Notes under the pieces: generated by a model
What the model was told of the DNA's origin: nothing
The model's database searches: none
Seen by the model: the letters and a program-made list of their open reading frames with translations, nothing else
Translations under genes and position numbers: made by a program
Part shown: positions 51,808-61,174 of the stretch, one piece after another
Numbering within the stretch: the stretch's first letter is position 1
Layout of the letters: each line of letters opens with the position of its first letter
From: Thermopolyspora flexuosa
GTDB lineage: Bacteria > Actinomycetota > Actinomycetes > Streptosporangiales > Streptosporangiaceae
Length of the DNA stretch: 64,000 bases
NCBI RefSeq assembly: GCF_006716785.1
Contig: NZ_VFPQ01000001.1
Location: 3,410,001 to 3,474,000 of the forward strand
Direction: 5' to 3'

Positions 51808-54468
51808 TCAGCGAGTGTCGGACCCCGCCGCCGCGCAGGCCGCCCGCCCGGCCTCGAGGCGGGCGATCGGCACCCGGAACGGCGAGCAGGAGACGTAGTC
51901 GAGCCCGATCTCGTGGCAGAAGTGCACCGAGTCGGGGTCGCCGCCGTGCTCGCCGCAGATGCCGAGCTTCAGGTCCGGCCGGGTCTTCCGGCCCTCGTCC
52001 ACGGCGATCCGCATGAGCCGGCCCGGGCCCTCGCGGTCGAGCGTCTCGAACGGGGAGACGCCGAACACGCCGAGGTCCAGGTACCGGGAGAAGAACGACG
52101 CCTCCACGTCGTCGCGGGAGAAGCCCCAGGTCATCTGGGTGAGGTCGTTGGTGCCGAAGGAGAAGAACTCGGCCGCCTCGGCGATCTGGCCCGCGGTGAG
52201 CGCCGCCCGCGGCACCTCGATCATGGTGCCGATCAGCGCGTCCACGCCGACCTCGCGGAGGATGCGCTCGGCCTCCTCGCGCACGATCTCCAGCTCCTGG
52301 ACCGCGCCGACGAGGGGGATCATGATCTCCGGCCGCGGGTCGCCGCCCTGCCGCTTGCGCTCGGCCGCCGCCTCGGCGATCGCCCGCACCTGCATCGCGA
52401 ACAGCCCGGGGATGACCAGGCCGAGCCGTACGCCGCGCAGGCCGAGCATCGGGTTCTGCTCGTGCAGCCGCTTGACCGCCTCGAGCAGCCTGCGGTCCTT
52501 CTCGCTCGCCTGCTCGCCGGCGAGCGCGACCTTGACCGACAGCTCGGTGAGGTCCGGCAGGAACTCGTGCAGCGGCGGGTCGATGAGCCGGATCGTCACC
52601 GGCAGGCCGTCCATCGCCTCGAGGATGCCGATGAAGTCCCGGCGCTGCAGCGGCTCGAGCGCGTCGAGCGCGGCCTGCCGCTCCTCGTCGGTCGAGGCGA
52701 GGATGAGGTCCTCCACGAGCTTGCGCCGCTCGCCGAGGAACATGTGCTCGGTACGGCACAGCCCGATGCCCTGCGCGCCGAACCGGCGGGCCCGGGCCGC
52801 GTCCTCGGGGGTGTCGGCGTTCGCCCGCACGGCGAGCCGCCGTACCGAGTCGGCGTGGCGGAGGATGCGGTCGACGGCGGCGACGAGCTCGTCGGAGGTG
52901 TCGCCCTTGCCCTCGAAGTACTCCACGACCGCGGACGGCACGACCGGGACCTCGCCGAGGTAGACCGCGCCGGTGCTGCCGTCGATGGAGATCACGTCGC
53001 CCTCGTTGACCACGACGCCGCCGGGGGCGGTGAACCGCCGGTTCTCGAGGTCGACGTCGAGCTGCTCGGCGCCGCAGACGCAGGTCTTGCCCATGCCGCG
53101 GGCGACCACGGCGGCGTGGCTGGTCTTGCCGCCGCGGCTGGTGAGGATGCCGCGCGCGGCGATCATGCCGCCGAGGTCGTCGGGGTTGGTCTCGCGCCGC
53201 ACCAGGATGACGTCCTCGCCGGCGGCGGCGAGCTCCTGGGCGCGCTCGGAGGAGAACACGGCCTTGCCGACGGCGGCGCCGGGCGAGGCGTTCATGCCCT
53301 TGGCGATCGGGGTGTGGCCGCTGGCGTCGAACCGGGGGAACATGAGCTGGGCGAGCTGGTCACCGGTGACCCGGGTGACCGCCTCGTTCATGTCGATCAG
53401 GCCCTGGTCGACGAGCTGGGTGGCGATGCGGAAGGCCGCGGCCGGGGTGCGCTTGCCGACGCGGGTCTGGAGCATCCACAGCTTGCCGCGCTCGATCGTG
53501 AACTCGATGTCGCACAGGTCCTTGTAGTGGTTCTCCAGGATCTCCATGATCCGCAGGAGCTCGTCGTAGGAGCGCTTGTCGATGCGCTCGAGCTCCTGCA
53601 GCGGCATGGTGTTGCGGATGCCGGCGACCACGTCCTCGCCCTGGGCGTTCTGCAGGTAGTCGCCGTACACGCCCTGCTGGCCGGTGCTCGGGTCGCGGGT
53701 GAAGGCGACGCCGGTGCCGGAGTCCATGCCGCAGTTGCCGAAGACCATGGCGCACACGTTGACCGCGGTGCCGAGGTCGGCGGGGATGCGCTCCTGGCGG
53801 CGGTAGAGCACGGCGCGCGGCGCGTTCCACGACTCGAACACCGCGCGGATCGCGAGGTTCATCTGCTCGCGCGGGTCGGCCGGGAAGTCCTTGCCGGTCT
53901 GCTCGCGGACGATGCCCTTGAAGGTGTCCACCAGGGCGCGCATGTCGTCGGCGTCGAGGTCGAGGTCGCTGGTGGTGCCCTTCGCCCGCTTGACCTCGTC
54001 GATCGCGTGCTCGAACAGGTCGCCGTCGATGCCGAGCACGGTCTTGCCGAACATCTGGATCAGGCGGCGGTAGGAGTCCCAGGCGAAGCGCTCGTTGCCA
54101 CCGGCCTGCTTGGCGAGCCCGTGCACCGACTCGTCGTTGAGGCCGATGTTCAGCACCGTCTCCATCATGCCGGGCATCGAGAACTTCGCGCCCGACCGCA
54201 CGCTCACCAGCAGGGGGTCGGCGGGGTCACCCAGGCGCCGGCCCATGGCACGCTCCAGGTCGGCCAGGTGCTGGGAGATCTCGTCCTGCAGCCCGTCCGG
54301 CTCCCTGCCGTCTCGGAGATAGGCGCGGCAGGCCTCCGTGGTGATGGTGAAACCGGGGGGCACGGGCAGACCAAGGTTGGTCATTTCCGCGAGGTTGGCA
54401 CCTTTGCCACCAAGCAGGTCTTTGAGATCCTTGTTGCCTTCGGTGAAGTTGTAGACGTACTTGGGCAC
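51808..54468 (-). CDS. ppdK: Pyruvate, phosphate dikinase
   Basis: An 886-residue enzyme interconverting pyruvate, ATP and phosphate with PEP, AMP and pyrophosphate. The ATP-grasp domain starts VYNFTEG and LGGKGANLAEMTNLGLPVPPG. The catalytic His of the swivelling domain is in SRGGKTSHAAVVARGMGK. The C-terminal PEP/pyruvate barrel has RTEHMFLGERR and LGICGEHGGDP with the catalytic Cys. GTG 54468 has GGAGGAG 7 nt upstream. A long regulatory region lies upstream. Confidence 0.97.
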   Translation of the reverse strand: MPKYVYNFTEGNKDLKDLLGGKGANLAEMTNLGLPVPPGFTITTEACRAYLRDGREPDGLQDEISQHLADLERAMGRRLGDPADPLLVSVRSGAKFSMPGMMETVLNIGLNDESVHGLAKQAGGNERFAWDSYRRLIQMFGKTVLGIDGDLFEHAIDEVKRAKGTTSDLDLDADDMRALVDTFKGIVREQTGKDFPADPREQMNLAIRAVFESWNAPRAVLYRRQERIPADLGTAVNVCAMVFGNCGMDSGTGVAFTRDPSTGQQGVYGDYLQNAQGEDVVAGIRNTMPLQELERIDKRSYDELLRIMEILENHYKDLCDIEFTIERGKLWMLQTRVGKRTPAAAFRIATQLVDQGLIDMNEAVTRVTGDQLAQLMFPRFDASGHTPIAKGMNASPGAAVGKAVFSSERAQELAAAGEDVILVRRETNPDDLGGMIAARGILTSRGGKTSHAAVVARGMGKTCVCGAEQLDVDLENRRFTAPGGVVVNEGDVISIDGSTGAVYLGEVPVVPSAVVEYFEGKGDTSDELVAAVDRILRHADSVRRLAVRANADTPEDAARARRFGAQGIGLCRTEHMFLGERRKLVEDLILASTDEERQAALDALEPLQRRDFIGILEAMDGLPVTIRLIDPPLHEFLPDLTELSVKVALAGEQASEKDRRLLEAVKRLHEQNPMLGLRGVRLGLVIPGLFAMQVRAIAEAAAERKRQGGDPRPEIMIPLVGAVQELEIVREEAERILREVGVDALIGTMIEVPRAALTAGQIAEAAEFFSFGTNDLTQMTWGFSRDDVEASFFSRYLDLGVFGVSPFETLDREGPGRLMRIAVDEGRKTRPDLKLGICGEHGGDPDSVHFCHEIGLDYVSCSPFRVPIARLEAGRAACAAAGSDTR

Positions 54469-54572
54469 GACAGCTCCTCCCGCGACCGCATGGCGTTTCA
54501 CCGCCCTGCCCACGGGACTCTACCTATACCGAACCACATGAAACGCCACTGGCTCGCTCACACTACGTTCAA

Positions 54573-54592
54573 CCAGGTAGATACCCAGGTAG
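54573..54592. repeat. Direct repeat in the ppdK upstream region
   Basis: CCAGGTAG occurs twice 12 bp apart (54573 and 54585), about 105-125 bp upstream of the ppdK start codon. It could be a regulator site; 12 bp is roughly one helical turn. Confidence 0.35.
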
Positions 54593-54651
54593 CGGTCTAA
54601 TCCAATCCTTATCAGGAGAAACTAAAGTGATTTCTGCCACAGGCTGGCAAA

Positions 54652-54689
54652 TGGTATAAACCAGTGGTTCACACCAATGGTTCATACCA
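54652..54689. promoter_or_regulatory. Three tandem TGGT-N4-ACCA operator-like boxes
   Basis: TGGTATAAACCA (54652), TGGTTCACACCA (54665) and TGGTTCATACCA (54678) are 12-bp imperfect palindromes at an exact 13-bp period. TGGT-N4-ACCA is the form of GntR/HutC-family sites (for example DasR, TGGTCTAGACCA). They lie about 190-220 bp upstream of ppdK, in an AT-rich segment. The regulator is not in the window. Confidence 0.55.
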
Positions 54690-55385
54690 ATTTCCGGGCG
54701 ATATCCCAGGCGAAGGTCGGTGGGGCTCGGCCACAAAACCGGCCGCGCCCCGGATTGTTTCGCCGTCCCACTATTCGGACGGTTTACGTCGTGGAAACCT
54801 CCGGACCGATAAACGGACGCCTCGCCGGGCTCGGCCCGGGGCCGGCCGGTGGCCCACCAGCGGAGCCATGGCACCCCCGGAAGGCGGCGTCGAGCGGCTG
54901 CGCCGCACAACCGCGTTGGCCAAACACAACGGGCGGGCGCCACGGACCTCTCGCGTCCGTGACGCCCGCCCGGGGAGCGTCGTCGTCACGCCCGGCCCCC
55001 GCTGTGGTGACCGCGGCCCCTCGGCCGCGAACGCCCACGACGATGGGCGGGAGGGTCTGGAGACTCCCCTCGGGGACAACCCCTGACGCCGTGGCGGCGG
55101 CAGGGCTCGGGTGGCGCGCACCGACCGGTGCACAGTGTGGTGCCCATCCCGTCCGTCGGCACTCGGGCTCTTGGCTGCCGGCGCGGGCCGTACTCAGGGC
55201 CGCGATCTCCTCGCCGGGCCGGCCGCCCGCACGCCGTTGTGGCGGGCGTTCCCCTCCGGAGGCCCGGCTGCGTCAGGCGCGATCCGACGACGTCCAGCAG
55301 GTACGCCGCCCCCACCGACCGCCGAGGACGGCGTCCGCGGTGTGACCGTCTCGGGTGATGGCCTGCCGGCGTTCGCCGGGGGCGG
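54690..55385. other. Long gene-less stretch with one strong hairpin
   Basis: No convincing protein or tRNA gene. At 54931-54971, GGGCGGGCG then ACGGAC pair with GTCCGT then CGCCCGCCC around a 7-nt loop, with a 2x2 internal mismatch. This could be a terminator or the core of a structured RNA. The direction of any transcript is not known. Confidence 0.4.
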
Positions 55386-56318
55386 TCAGCGGGTCGCGGC
55401 GATGCCGTCGAGCAGGGCGAGCTCGTCGGCGCTCAGCTTGATCGCGCCCGCCGCGACGTTCTCCTCGAGGTGGGCGACGTTGCCCGTACCCGGGATGACG
55501 AGGACGTGGTTGCCGCGGTGCAGGGTCCAGGCGAGCCGGATCTGGGCCGGGGTCGCGCCGTGCGCCTTCGCTACCTCGGCGACCTCGGCCTCACCCCGCG
55601 TGTCGGCCTCGCCGTGCGGGACGGCGCCGGGAACCGAGGCCGCGATGCTGAAGAAGGGCACGAACGCGATGCCGTGCTCGGCGCACAGGTCGACCAGCGC
55701 GTCGTCCGCCCGCTCGGTCAGGCCGTACCGGTTCTGCACGCAGGCCACCGGCGCGATCCCCATCGCCTCGGTGAGCTGCTCCGCGGTGACGTTGGAGATC
55801 CCGAGGTGCCGGATGAGGCCCTGCTCGCGCAGCTCGGCGAGCACGCCGAAGTGCTCGGCCACCGAGCCGGGCTCCTTGCCCAGCCCGGCGCCCCAGCGCA
55901 GGTTGACCAGCTCGAGGTGGTCGAGCCCGAGCTGCCGGATGTTCTCCTCGACCTGGGCGCGCAGCCGGTCCGGCCGTACGAACTCCAGCCCGCCGTCCGG
56001 GGACGGCCCGGGCCCGACCTTCGTGGCGATCACCAGGTCCTCGGGGTACGGCTGGAGCGCCGTGCTGATCAGCTCGTTGGCCGAGCGGGTGGGCAGGAAG
56101 TAGAAGGCGGCGGTGTCGATGTGGTTGACGCCGAGCTCGACGGCGCGGCGCAGCACGGCGATCGCCTCGGCGCGGTCCCTGGGCCTCGGGTCCCCGAACC
56201 TGCCGGGCAGCCGCATCGCGCCGAACCCGATGCGGTTGACGGTACGGTCGCCGAGCCGCCAGGTGCCCGCGGCGGCGGCGTTCGGCGTGCCGGAAGAGCC
56301 GGTGCTTGGAAGCGTCAT
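55386..56318 (-). CDS. Aldo/keto reductase
   Basis: A 310-residue (beta/alpha)8 NADPH-dependent reductase. N-terminal WRLGDRTVNRIGFGAMRL, the catalytic-Tyr region NHIDTAAFYFLPTRSANELI, the catalytic Lys in LVIATKVGPG and the cofactor segment VIPGTGNVAHLEENVAA are present. The usual active-site His at the end of strand 4 is replaced (LELVNLRWGAG), a feature of one AKR subgroup. ATG 56318 follows GGGAG closely. It is divergent from an HTH regulator 96 bp away, which probably controls it. Confidence 0.92.
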   Translation of the reverse strand: MTLPSTGSSGTPNAAAAGTWRLGDRTVNRIGFGAMRLPGRFGDPRPRDRAEAIAVLRRAVELGVNHIDTAAFYFLPTRSANELISTALQPYPEDLVIATKVGPGPSPDGGLEFVRPDRLRAQVEENIRQLGLDHLELVNLRWGAGLGKEPGSVAEHFGVLAELREQGLIRHLGISNVTAEQLTEAMGIAPVACVQNRYGLTERADDALVDLCAEHGIAFVPFFSIAASVPGAVPHGEADTRGEAEVAEVAKAHGATPAQIRLAWTLHRGNHVLVIPGTGNVAHLEENVAAGAIKLSADELALLDGIAATR

Positions 56319-56414
56319 GTCTCCCAGCCTGCGGACGGGGTCGCCGCCTGTCCGGGAACGGCAACAAGCTGCCAACTTCGCCACGATCCGCCCAGGGCAC
56401 GCAGAATCGGTGGT

Positions 56415-57101
56415 GTGGCGACGAGCGACGGGCTCACCGGGCTCACCCAGGTGAGCCGATCGATCACGATCGTGCGCGGCGAGGAGGAGCTGTACCGGCG
56501 CACGGCCCACCTGTTCACGGCCGCCACCGACCTGGCCTGCGCCGCCGCCGGCCTGGCGAGCTGGGTCGGGGACCACCGGTCGGAGGAGTTCGCCGAGGCG
56601 GCCGCGGCGCGCCGGGGTGAGATGCGGATCCGCAAGCTGTACCCGGCCGGGCTGCTGCTCGACCCGGTGGCCGCGCGCGAGCTGGCCCGCCGCCGCGACC
56701 GGATCGGCGCGGAGATCCGCGTCACCCCCGACGAGATCAACGAGACGATCGTCATCGACCGCAGGCTGGTGATCCTCGCGGGGGACCGCAGGTCCGGCCC
56801 GCGCGGCTACAGCGTGATCACCCAGCCGGAGATCGTGCAGGGCGTGCTGTCGCTGTTCGAGACCGCGTGGCGGTCGGCGGTCGACCTCGCCGTCTACAAC
56901 GCCCGGGTCGCCGAGATCCGCCAGATCGCGCCCGCCGTACTCGACCTGCTCAGCGAGGGCGTGAAGGACGAGACCGCCGCCCGCCGCCTCGGCCTCGGCC
57001 TGCGCACCTACCGGCGCCGGGTCGCCGAGCTGATGGCCGCGCTCGGCGCCGAGTCACGCTTCCAGGCCGGCGTCCGGGCCCGCGAGCTCGGCCTCGTCTA
57101 G
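56415..57101 (+). CDS. HTH regulator divergent from the aldo/keto reductase
   Basis: A 228-residue regulator. The C-terminal 65 residues form a LuxR-like helix-turn-helix (VLDLLSEGVKDETAARRLGL, then LRTYRRRVAELMAALGAESR). The N-terminal part resembles the sensor half of actinobacterial TrmB/LuxR-type orphan regulators (RRTAHLFTAATDLACAAAGLASW). GTG 56415 has no strong ribosome site; a leaderless mRNA is possible. Regulation of the adjacent reductase gene is inferred from the layout. Confidence 0.82.
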   Translation: MATSDGLTGLTQVSRSITIVRGEEELYRRTAHLFTAATDLACAAAGLASWVGDHRSEEFAEAAAARRGEMRIRKLYPAGLLLDPVAARELARRRDRIGAEIRVTPDEINETIVIDRRLVILAGDRRSGPRGYSVITQPEIVQGVLSLFETAWRSAVDLAVYNARVAEIRQIAPAVLDLLSEGVKDETAARRLGLGLRTYRRRVAELMAALGAESRFQAGVRARELGLV

Positions 57102-57236
57102 CGCGTTCCCCGGCTCCCGGCGTACGGCTCGCCGCCCGCGCGGGCCGTACGCCGTGGGAAAGGCGACGGGGCCGGAGGGAGGGCGGCGCCCCGCCTCCGG
57201 CCCGTGCGCGTACGTCGGTGCCGGGCCGCGGCGAAC

Positions 57237-58622
57237 CTAGTCGTCGAGCCGCTCGCGCAGGTACTTCTCGACCTGGTCGATCGAGATGCGCTCCTGCTGC
57301 ATCGAGTCGCGCTCGCGAACGGTCACCGCCTGGTCCTCGAGCGTCTCGAAGTCGATCGTGACGCAGTACGGCGTGCCGATCTCGTCCTGGCGGCGGTACC
57401 GGCGGCCGATCGCGCCCGCGTCGTCGAACTCGACGTTCCAGCGGCGGCGCAGCTTGTTGGCGAGGTCACGCGCCTTCGGCGACAGCTCGGGGTTGCGCGA
57501 CAGCGGCAGCACGGCGGCCTTCACCGGGGCGAGCCGGTGGTCGAGCCGCAGCACCGTGCGCTTCTCCATCTGGCCCTTGGCGTTCGGGGCCTCGTCCTCG
57601 GTGTAGGCGTCGACCAGGAAGGCGAGCACGCACCGGTCGACACCGGCCGCGGGCTCGATGACGTACGGGACGTACCGCTCACCGCTCTCCTGCTCGAAGT
57701 ACGACAGGTCCGCCCCCGAGTGCTTGGAGTGCGTGGAGAGGTCGAAGTCGGTGCGGTTCGCGATGCCCTCGAGCTCGGCCCACTCGCTGCCGGCGAAGTT
57801 GAACCGGTACTCGATGTCGACGGTCCGCTTGGAGTAGTGGGACAGCTTCTCCTTGGGGTGCTCGTAGAGCCGGAGGTTGTCCTTGTTGATGCCCAGATCG
57901 ACGTACCAGCGCATGCGCTCGTCGATCCAGTACTGGTGCCACTCCTCGTCGGTGCCGGGCTTGACGAAGAACTCCATCTCCATCTGCTCGAACTCGCGGG
58001 TCCGGAAGATGAAGTTGCCCGGCGTGATCTCGTTGCGGAACGACTTGCCGATCTGACCGATGCCGAACGGGATCTTCTTCCGCGCCGACTGCTGGACGAG
58101 GGCGTAGTTGATGAAGATGCCCTGCGCGGTCTCCGGCCGCAGGTACGCCAGACCCGACTCGTCCTCGACCGGGCCGAGGAAGGTCTTCAGCAGGCCGTTG
58201 AACATGCGCGGCTCGGTGAAGGCGCCCTTGGTGCCGCAGTTCGGGCAGGTGAGCTCGGTGAGGCCGCCCTCCGGCTTGCGGCCGTGCTTGGCCTCGTACG
58301 CCTCCTCGAGGTGGTCGGCCCGATACCGCTTATGACAGGAGAGGCACTCGGTGAGCGGGTCGACGAACTCCTTGACGTGACCGCTCGCCTCCCACACCTC
58401 GCGGGCGAGGATGACCGAGGAGTCGAGGCCGACGACGTCCTCCCGCCCCTGCACCATGGCCTTCCACCACTGGCGCTTCACGTTGTTCTTGAGCTCGACG
58501 CCGAGCGGGCCGTAGTCCCAGGACGCGCGCAGTCCTCCGTAGATCTCGCTCGACGGATAGACGAGGCCGCGGCGCTTGGCGAGGCTGACGATCGTGTCCA
58601 TCACGTCGGTACGGCGTGCCAT
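57237..58622 (-). CDS. glyS: Glycyl-tRNA synthetase (single-chain, class II)
   Basis: A 461-residue alpha2-type synthetase charging tRNA-Gly. Features: [21 protein letters not shown], a zinc-binding pair (CLSCHKRY and CPNCGTKG), motif 2 [20 protein letters not shown] and motif 3 [20 protein letters not shown] with [12 protein letters not shown] of the anticodon-binding domain. ATG 58622 has GGAG 6 nt upstream, better than ATG 58634. Confidence 0.97.
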   Translation of the reverse strand: MARRTDVMDTIVSLAKRRGLVYPSSEIYGGLRASWDYGPLGVELKNNVKRQWWKAMVQGREDVVGLDSSVILAREVWEASGHVKEFVDPLTECLSCHKRYRADHLEEAYEAKHGRKPEGGLTELTCPNCGTKGAFTEPRMFNGLLKTFLGPVEDESGLAYLRPETAQGIFINYALVQQSARKKIPFGIGQIGKSFRNEITPGNFIFRTREFEQMEMEFFVKPGTDEEWHQYWIDERMRWYVDLGINKDNLRLYEHPKEKLSHYSKRTVDIEYRFNFAGSEWAELEGIANRTDFDLSTHSKHSGADLSYFEQESGERYVPYVIEPAAGVDRCVLAFLVDAYTEDEAPNAKGQMEKRTVLRLDHRLAPVKAAVLPLSRNPELSPKARDLANKLRRRWNVEFDDAGAIGRRYRRQDEIGTPYCVTIDFETLEDQAVTVRERDSMQQERISIDQVEKYLRERLDD

Positions 58623-58799
58623 CAAGATCTCCATCCGGCTGGCGGTCGGGGTTGGTTTGCGTCGAATTCAGCGAGCATCATGGCGGGACGACCCTGGCGT
58701 CACCTGCTCGATCCTCAGACCCCTAGCCTAGGGGAATTCGCATGATGCCCGCGGCCACATTACTAGCCGCACACCGCGCCGGGCGCGGCTCCGCGCCGG

Positions 58800-59078
58800 T
58801 CACGACCCCGACACGACCTCGAAGGCGCTGGGCTCGTTGATCATAAGCGACATCATGGGATACATCGCCATCCGGGCGGCCGACAGCGCCCGCCGGTAGT
58901 ATCCGGCGCCCTCCCATTCGCTGACGATCGCCCACAGCCCCGGCTCGTCCACCGCGCGCCCCACGCGCCCCGCCCGGTACCCGGGCTGCGCCGCGAACAC
59001 GTCGAGGATCTCCTGCGCGTGCTTGCCGAACTCCTCGGCCCGCGCCTCGGGAACCGAGTACCGGATGACAGCGAACAT
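58800..59078 (-). CDS. Antibiotic biosynthesis monooxygenase (ABM) domain protein
   Basis: A 92-residue ferredoxin-like fold protein with the ABM pattern: MFAVIRYSVPEARAEEFGKHAQEILDVFAAQPGYRAG, then WAIVSEWEGAGYYRRALSA. Family members include haem-degrading and quinone-forming monooxygenases and also non-enzymatic proteins. ATG 59078 follows GGGGG closely. It stands alone. Confidence 0.8.
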   Translation of the reverse strand: MFAVIRYSVPEARAEEFGKHAQEILDVFAAQPGYRAGRVGRAVDEPGLWAIVSEWEGAGYYRRALSAARMAMYPMMSLMINEPSAFEVVSGS

Positions 59079-59290
59079 GCCCCCAGAATCCCACGTCCCG
59101 CCACCCGCCCATGCCATGCCCGTGCGCGACGCCCGATGACCGGCGGCGACGGGACGTGTTCGGGTACGGCCTGGCGTGTCCGCGCGGGCGATGCCGCACG
59201 TGACGCCCTCTCCCCCGCCGTCGGCGGTACGAGGAACCATCCGGCCGGACGGGATTCAGCCGCGCCACCCACCGGCGCTAGGCTCGGCTC

Positions 59291-59713
59291 GTGGCGTCCA
59301 AGCACGATTCCGACCCCTCGGCGCGACGGCCCGCGCACCCGCTCGCCAAGCAGCCCGCGCCGGGCCGTAACGGCCGGCGGAAGGGCCCGCGGCCGCTGCC
59401 GCAGGGCGAGCAGTTCTTCACGCCGGGCGCGACCGGCCTCCGCCGCGCCGTCGAGCGCAGGAGCGCGACCCTGCTGGTCTTCCTCTACCAGCTCCCCCGC
59501 TGGATCCTGCCGATCGTCATGGTCGCCCTGCTGCTCGCCGGCCTGGTCGTGGACGACTGGCGCGGCGGCGTCGCGGTACTCCCGGTCCTCGCCTTCATCC
59601 TCTGGCTCGCCTACCTGTCCTGGCCGTCCCTGGGTACGGTCGCCAGGCTGATGCGCGTCGCCCTCGGCGCCTTCGTCACCCTCCTCGCCCTGGACCGCTT
59701 CGGGCTGTTCTGA
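59291..59713 (+). CDS. Small actinobacterial membrane protein (DUF6703-like)
   Basis: A 140-residue protein. A basic Pro/Arg-rich cytoplasmic N terminus (about 55 residues) precedes three close hydrophobic segments (LPRWILPIVMVALLLAGLVV, VLPVLAFILWLAYLSW, LMRVALGAFVTLLAL). The order and length fit a small actinobacterial membrane family. Start GTG 59291; ribosome site weak. Function unknown. Confidence 0.75.
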   Translation: MASKHDSDPSARRPAHPLAKQPAPGRNGRRKGPRPLPQGEQFFTPGATGLRRAVERRSATLLVFLYQLPRWILPIVMVALLLAGLVVDDWRGGVAVLPVLAFILWLAYLSWPSLGTVARLMRVALGAFVTLLALDRFGLF

Positions 59714-59748
59714 GCCCGCGGCGGGACGCCGGAGGTCTCGCCGCTACA

Positions 59749-59973
59749 TCAGCGATCGCGATCCGCCTCATCCGCGGCGAGCAGAAGCTCGGCCCAGACC
59801 GCGTGGCCCACGACGGGGTTGCCGCGTACGCCGGTCCTATGAGCGACGCGTGCGCCGAGATCGCGCACCTCGGAGAGGGAGGAGTCGAGGAGGCGGGACA
59901 CGTGGAACGCTCCTTCGCTTCGATCGAGAAGTGCCGCCTCAGAACCCTGGGATGACGGGCAGTCCGCAGGCAC
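59749..59973 (-). pseudogene. Possible small CDS or remnant at the edge of the decayed zone
   Basis: A 74-residue frame from GTG 59973. The C-terminal part (LLDSSLSEVRDLGARVAHRT, GNPVVGHAVWAELLLAADEA) has protein-like amphipathic helices and looks like the end of a larger gene. No family recognised and no clear ribosome site. Confidence 0.3.
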
Positions 59974-60009
59974 TTCCGGACACCGCCGCAGAACCGCCCC
60001 CAGGCACAG

Positions 60010-60258
60010 GCACGCCTCGAAGGCCACACCAGCTGGGTCCATGACGTGTGCGCCTTCCTCCACAGCCAAACCCTCCTCGCCACCGCCGGCGACGACAGAA
60101 CCGTCCGCATCTGGGAACCGGGGACAAGGAAGCGCCTCGCGATCATAAGCGTGCACGACGAGGCGCCGGCCATAACCTGGGACGGAACGCGACTTGCGAC
60201 AGCCCTGTCAGCCGGATTGCCGGCCATTCGGCCGCCGCCACCTCTACTCGGCTTCTGA
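60010..60258 (+). pseudogene. Remnant of a WD40-repeat protein (C-terminal blade)
   Basis: This frame reads RLEGHTSWVHDVCAF, then LLATAGDDRTVRIWEPGTRK and SVHDEAPAITWDGTRLATA before a stop at 60258. It contains one complete WD40 blade and a closing strand, closely like the blades at 62.9-64.0 kb. Upstream the frame is closed by a TGA at 59953, so the rest of the gene is gone. It is the 3' relic of a gene of the same type as the one at the right edge. Confidence 0.75.
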
Positions 60259-60481
60259 TCTTGCTACGCTGAGGCAGCCATACTCGCCAGAAAATGCCGT
60301 TCGGTGAATTATCACCTCTACTTTTTACGCTTTCGATAGCGCATATGCCCGAAATTCTCCGAACCGCTCTTCAGGATGCTCAAGTCGATCTACTGTACGG
60401 CGATGGAGATACATGCACGCTGTCTGCCCCGTCCTCGGCCAGAGGACGAAGCCTGATGTTTTCGATTAGCAAGACTTGACC
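60259..60481. other. AT-richer stretch in the decayed zone
   Basis: This 220-bp stretch has clearly lower GC than the rest of the window. A 61-codon frame from ATG 60294 has unusual codons (TTA, ATA, AGA) and no known domain. It may be a small foreign insert. Confidence 0.35.
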
Positions 60482-60880
60482 GACTCAGGTCAGGCCTGCA
60501 CCCGATGGCCACGCCCTTTCGGTACAGCTCAACCCCGGCCACGGTGTACGGCACGGTGTTGGCCGGGAGGTCGTCGATCGGCGCCCACGTCAGGCCGCCG
60601 CACTTGTCCGGCTCGGCGTTGTACGGCTCGCCGTACCAGCGGGAGGTCGCGAAGAACACCCCAAGCCTCGCCTGGCCCTCGGGGTTGAGGTGGTGCACGA
60701 CGGTGGCGGCCGCGGGTCGGCCGGGTCGATGGTCACGCCGGTCTCCTCGCGGGCCTCGCGGACGGCGCGCTGGACGACGGTCTCGCCCGCCTCCAGGTGG
60801 CCGGAGGGCAGGCGGGAGCGCAGGCCAGGAGCCGGCCGTCCCGTTCGAGGATGACGTGAACGTCCACGGTGATCTATAAG
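60482..60880 (-). pseudogene. Frameshifted NUDIX hydrolase gene
   Basis: Read on the minus strand, pieces of one NUDIX protein appear in successive frames. A start-proximal piece ITVDVHVILERDGRLLA has an in-frame TAG just before it. A second frame gives the Nudix box (SGHLEAGETVVQRAVREARE then ETGV). A third gives the C-terminal part HHLNPEGQARLGVFFATSRW then WAPIDDLPANTVPY. At least two frameshifts (near 60815 and 60705) and loss of the start make it non-functional. Confidence 0.8.
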
Positions 60881-61071
60881 CGCCGCCGCATCGCCATGCC
60901 TCCTGCCACCGGGTCGCCGCCTGACCCTAGCCTCGCCATCCGTGGGCAGTCGACGGGACGGCAACTCACGATGAAGTGGCATCCGTGGTGAGCTGACATT
61001 GCGCACAACGCCGACCGTCAAGACTTCCCTTGCCCGCAACAAAACGGGCGATTCTTAGGAAAAGACGCATA

Positions 61072-61098
61072 CTGGCCACGCCGCATTCCGGGCCAGTG
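61072..61098. promoter_or_regulatory. Inverted repeat upstream of the Trypco1-like gene
   Basis: ACTGGCC (61072-61078) and GGCCAGT (61092-61098) form a 7-bp inverted repeat with a 13-nt loop, about 75 bp before the start of the next gene. It may be an operator or the end of the decayed unit. Confidence 0.35.
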
Positions 61099-61174
61099 CT
61101 GCACCTTCTGGACAATCACTCGCGGAAAAGGTCATGTCCATCTAAGCTTTCGGGCCACCAGGGGGTGGTGGAGC

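Noticed and set aside
49306-54600. A very long plus-strand open frame (over 1700 codons) across the reductase, dGTPase and PPDK genes.
   Set aside because: It is antisense to three clearly conserved genes, its composition is Arg/Gly/Val/Leu-biased without domains, and such frames arise because stop codons are rare at this GC content.
59714-61174. Possible insertion sequence in the decayed zone.
   Set aside because: No transposase fragment, terminal inverted repeat or target duplication could be identified.
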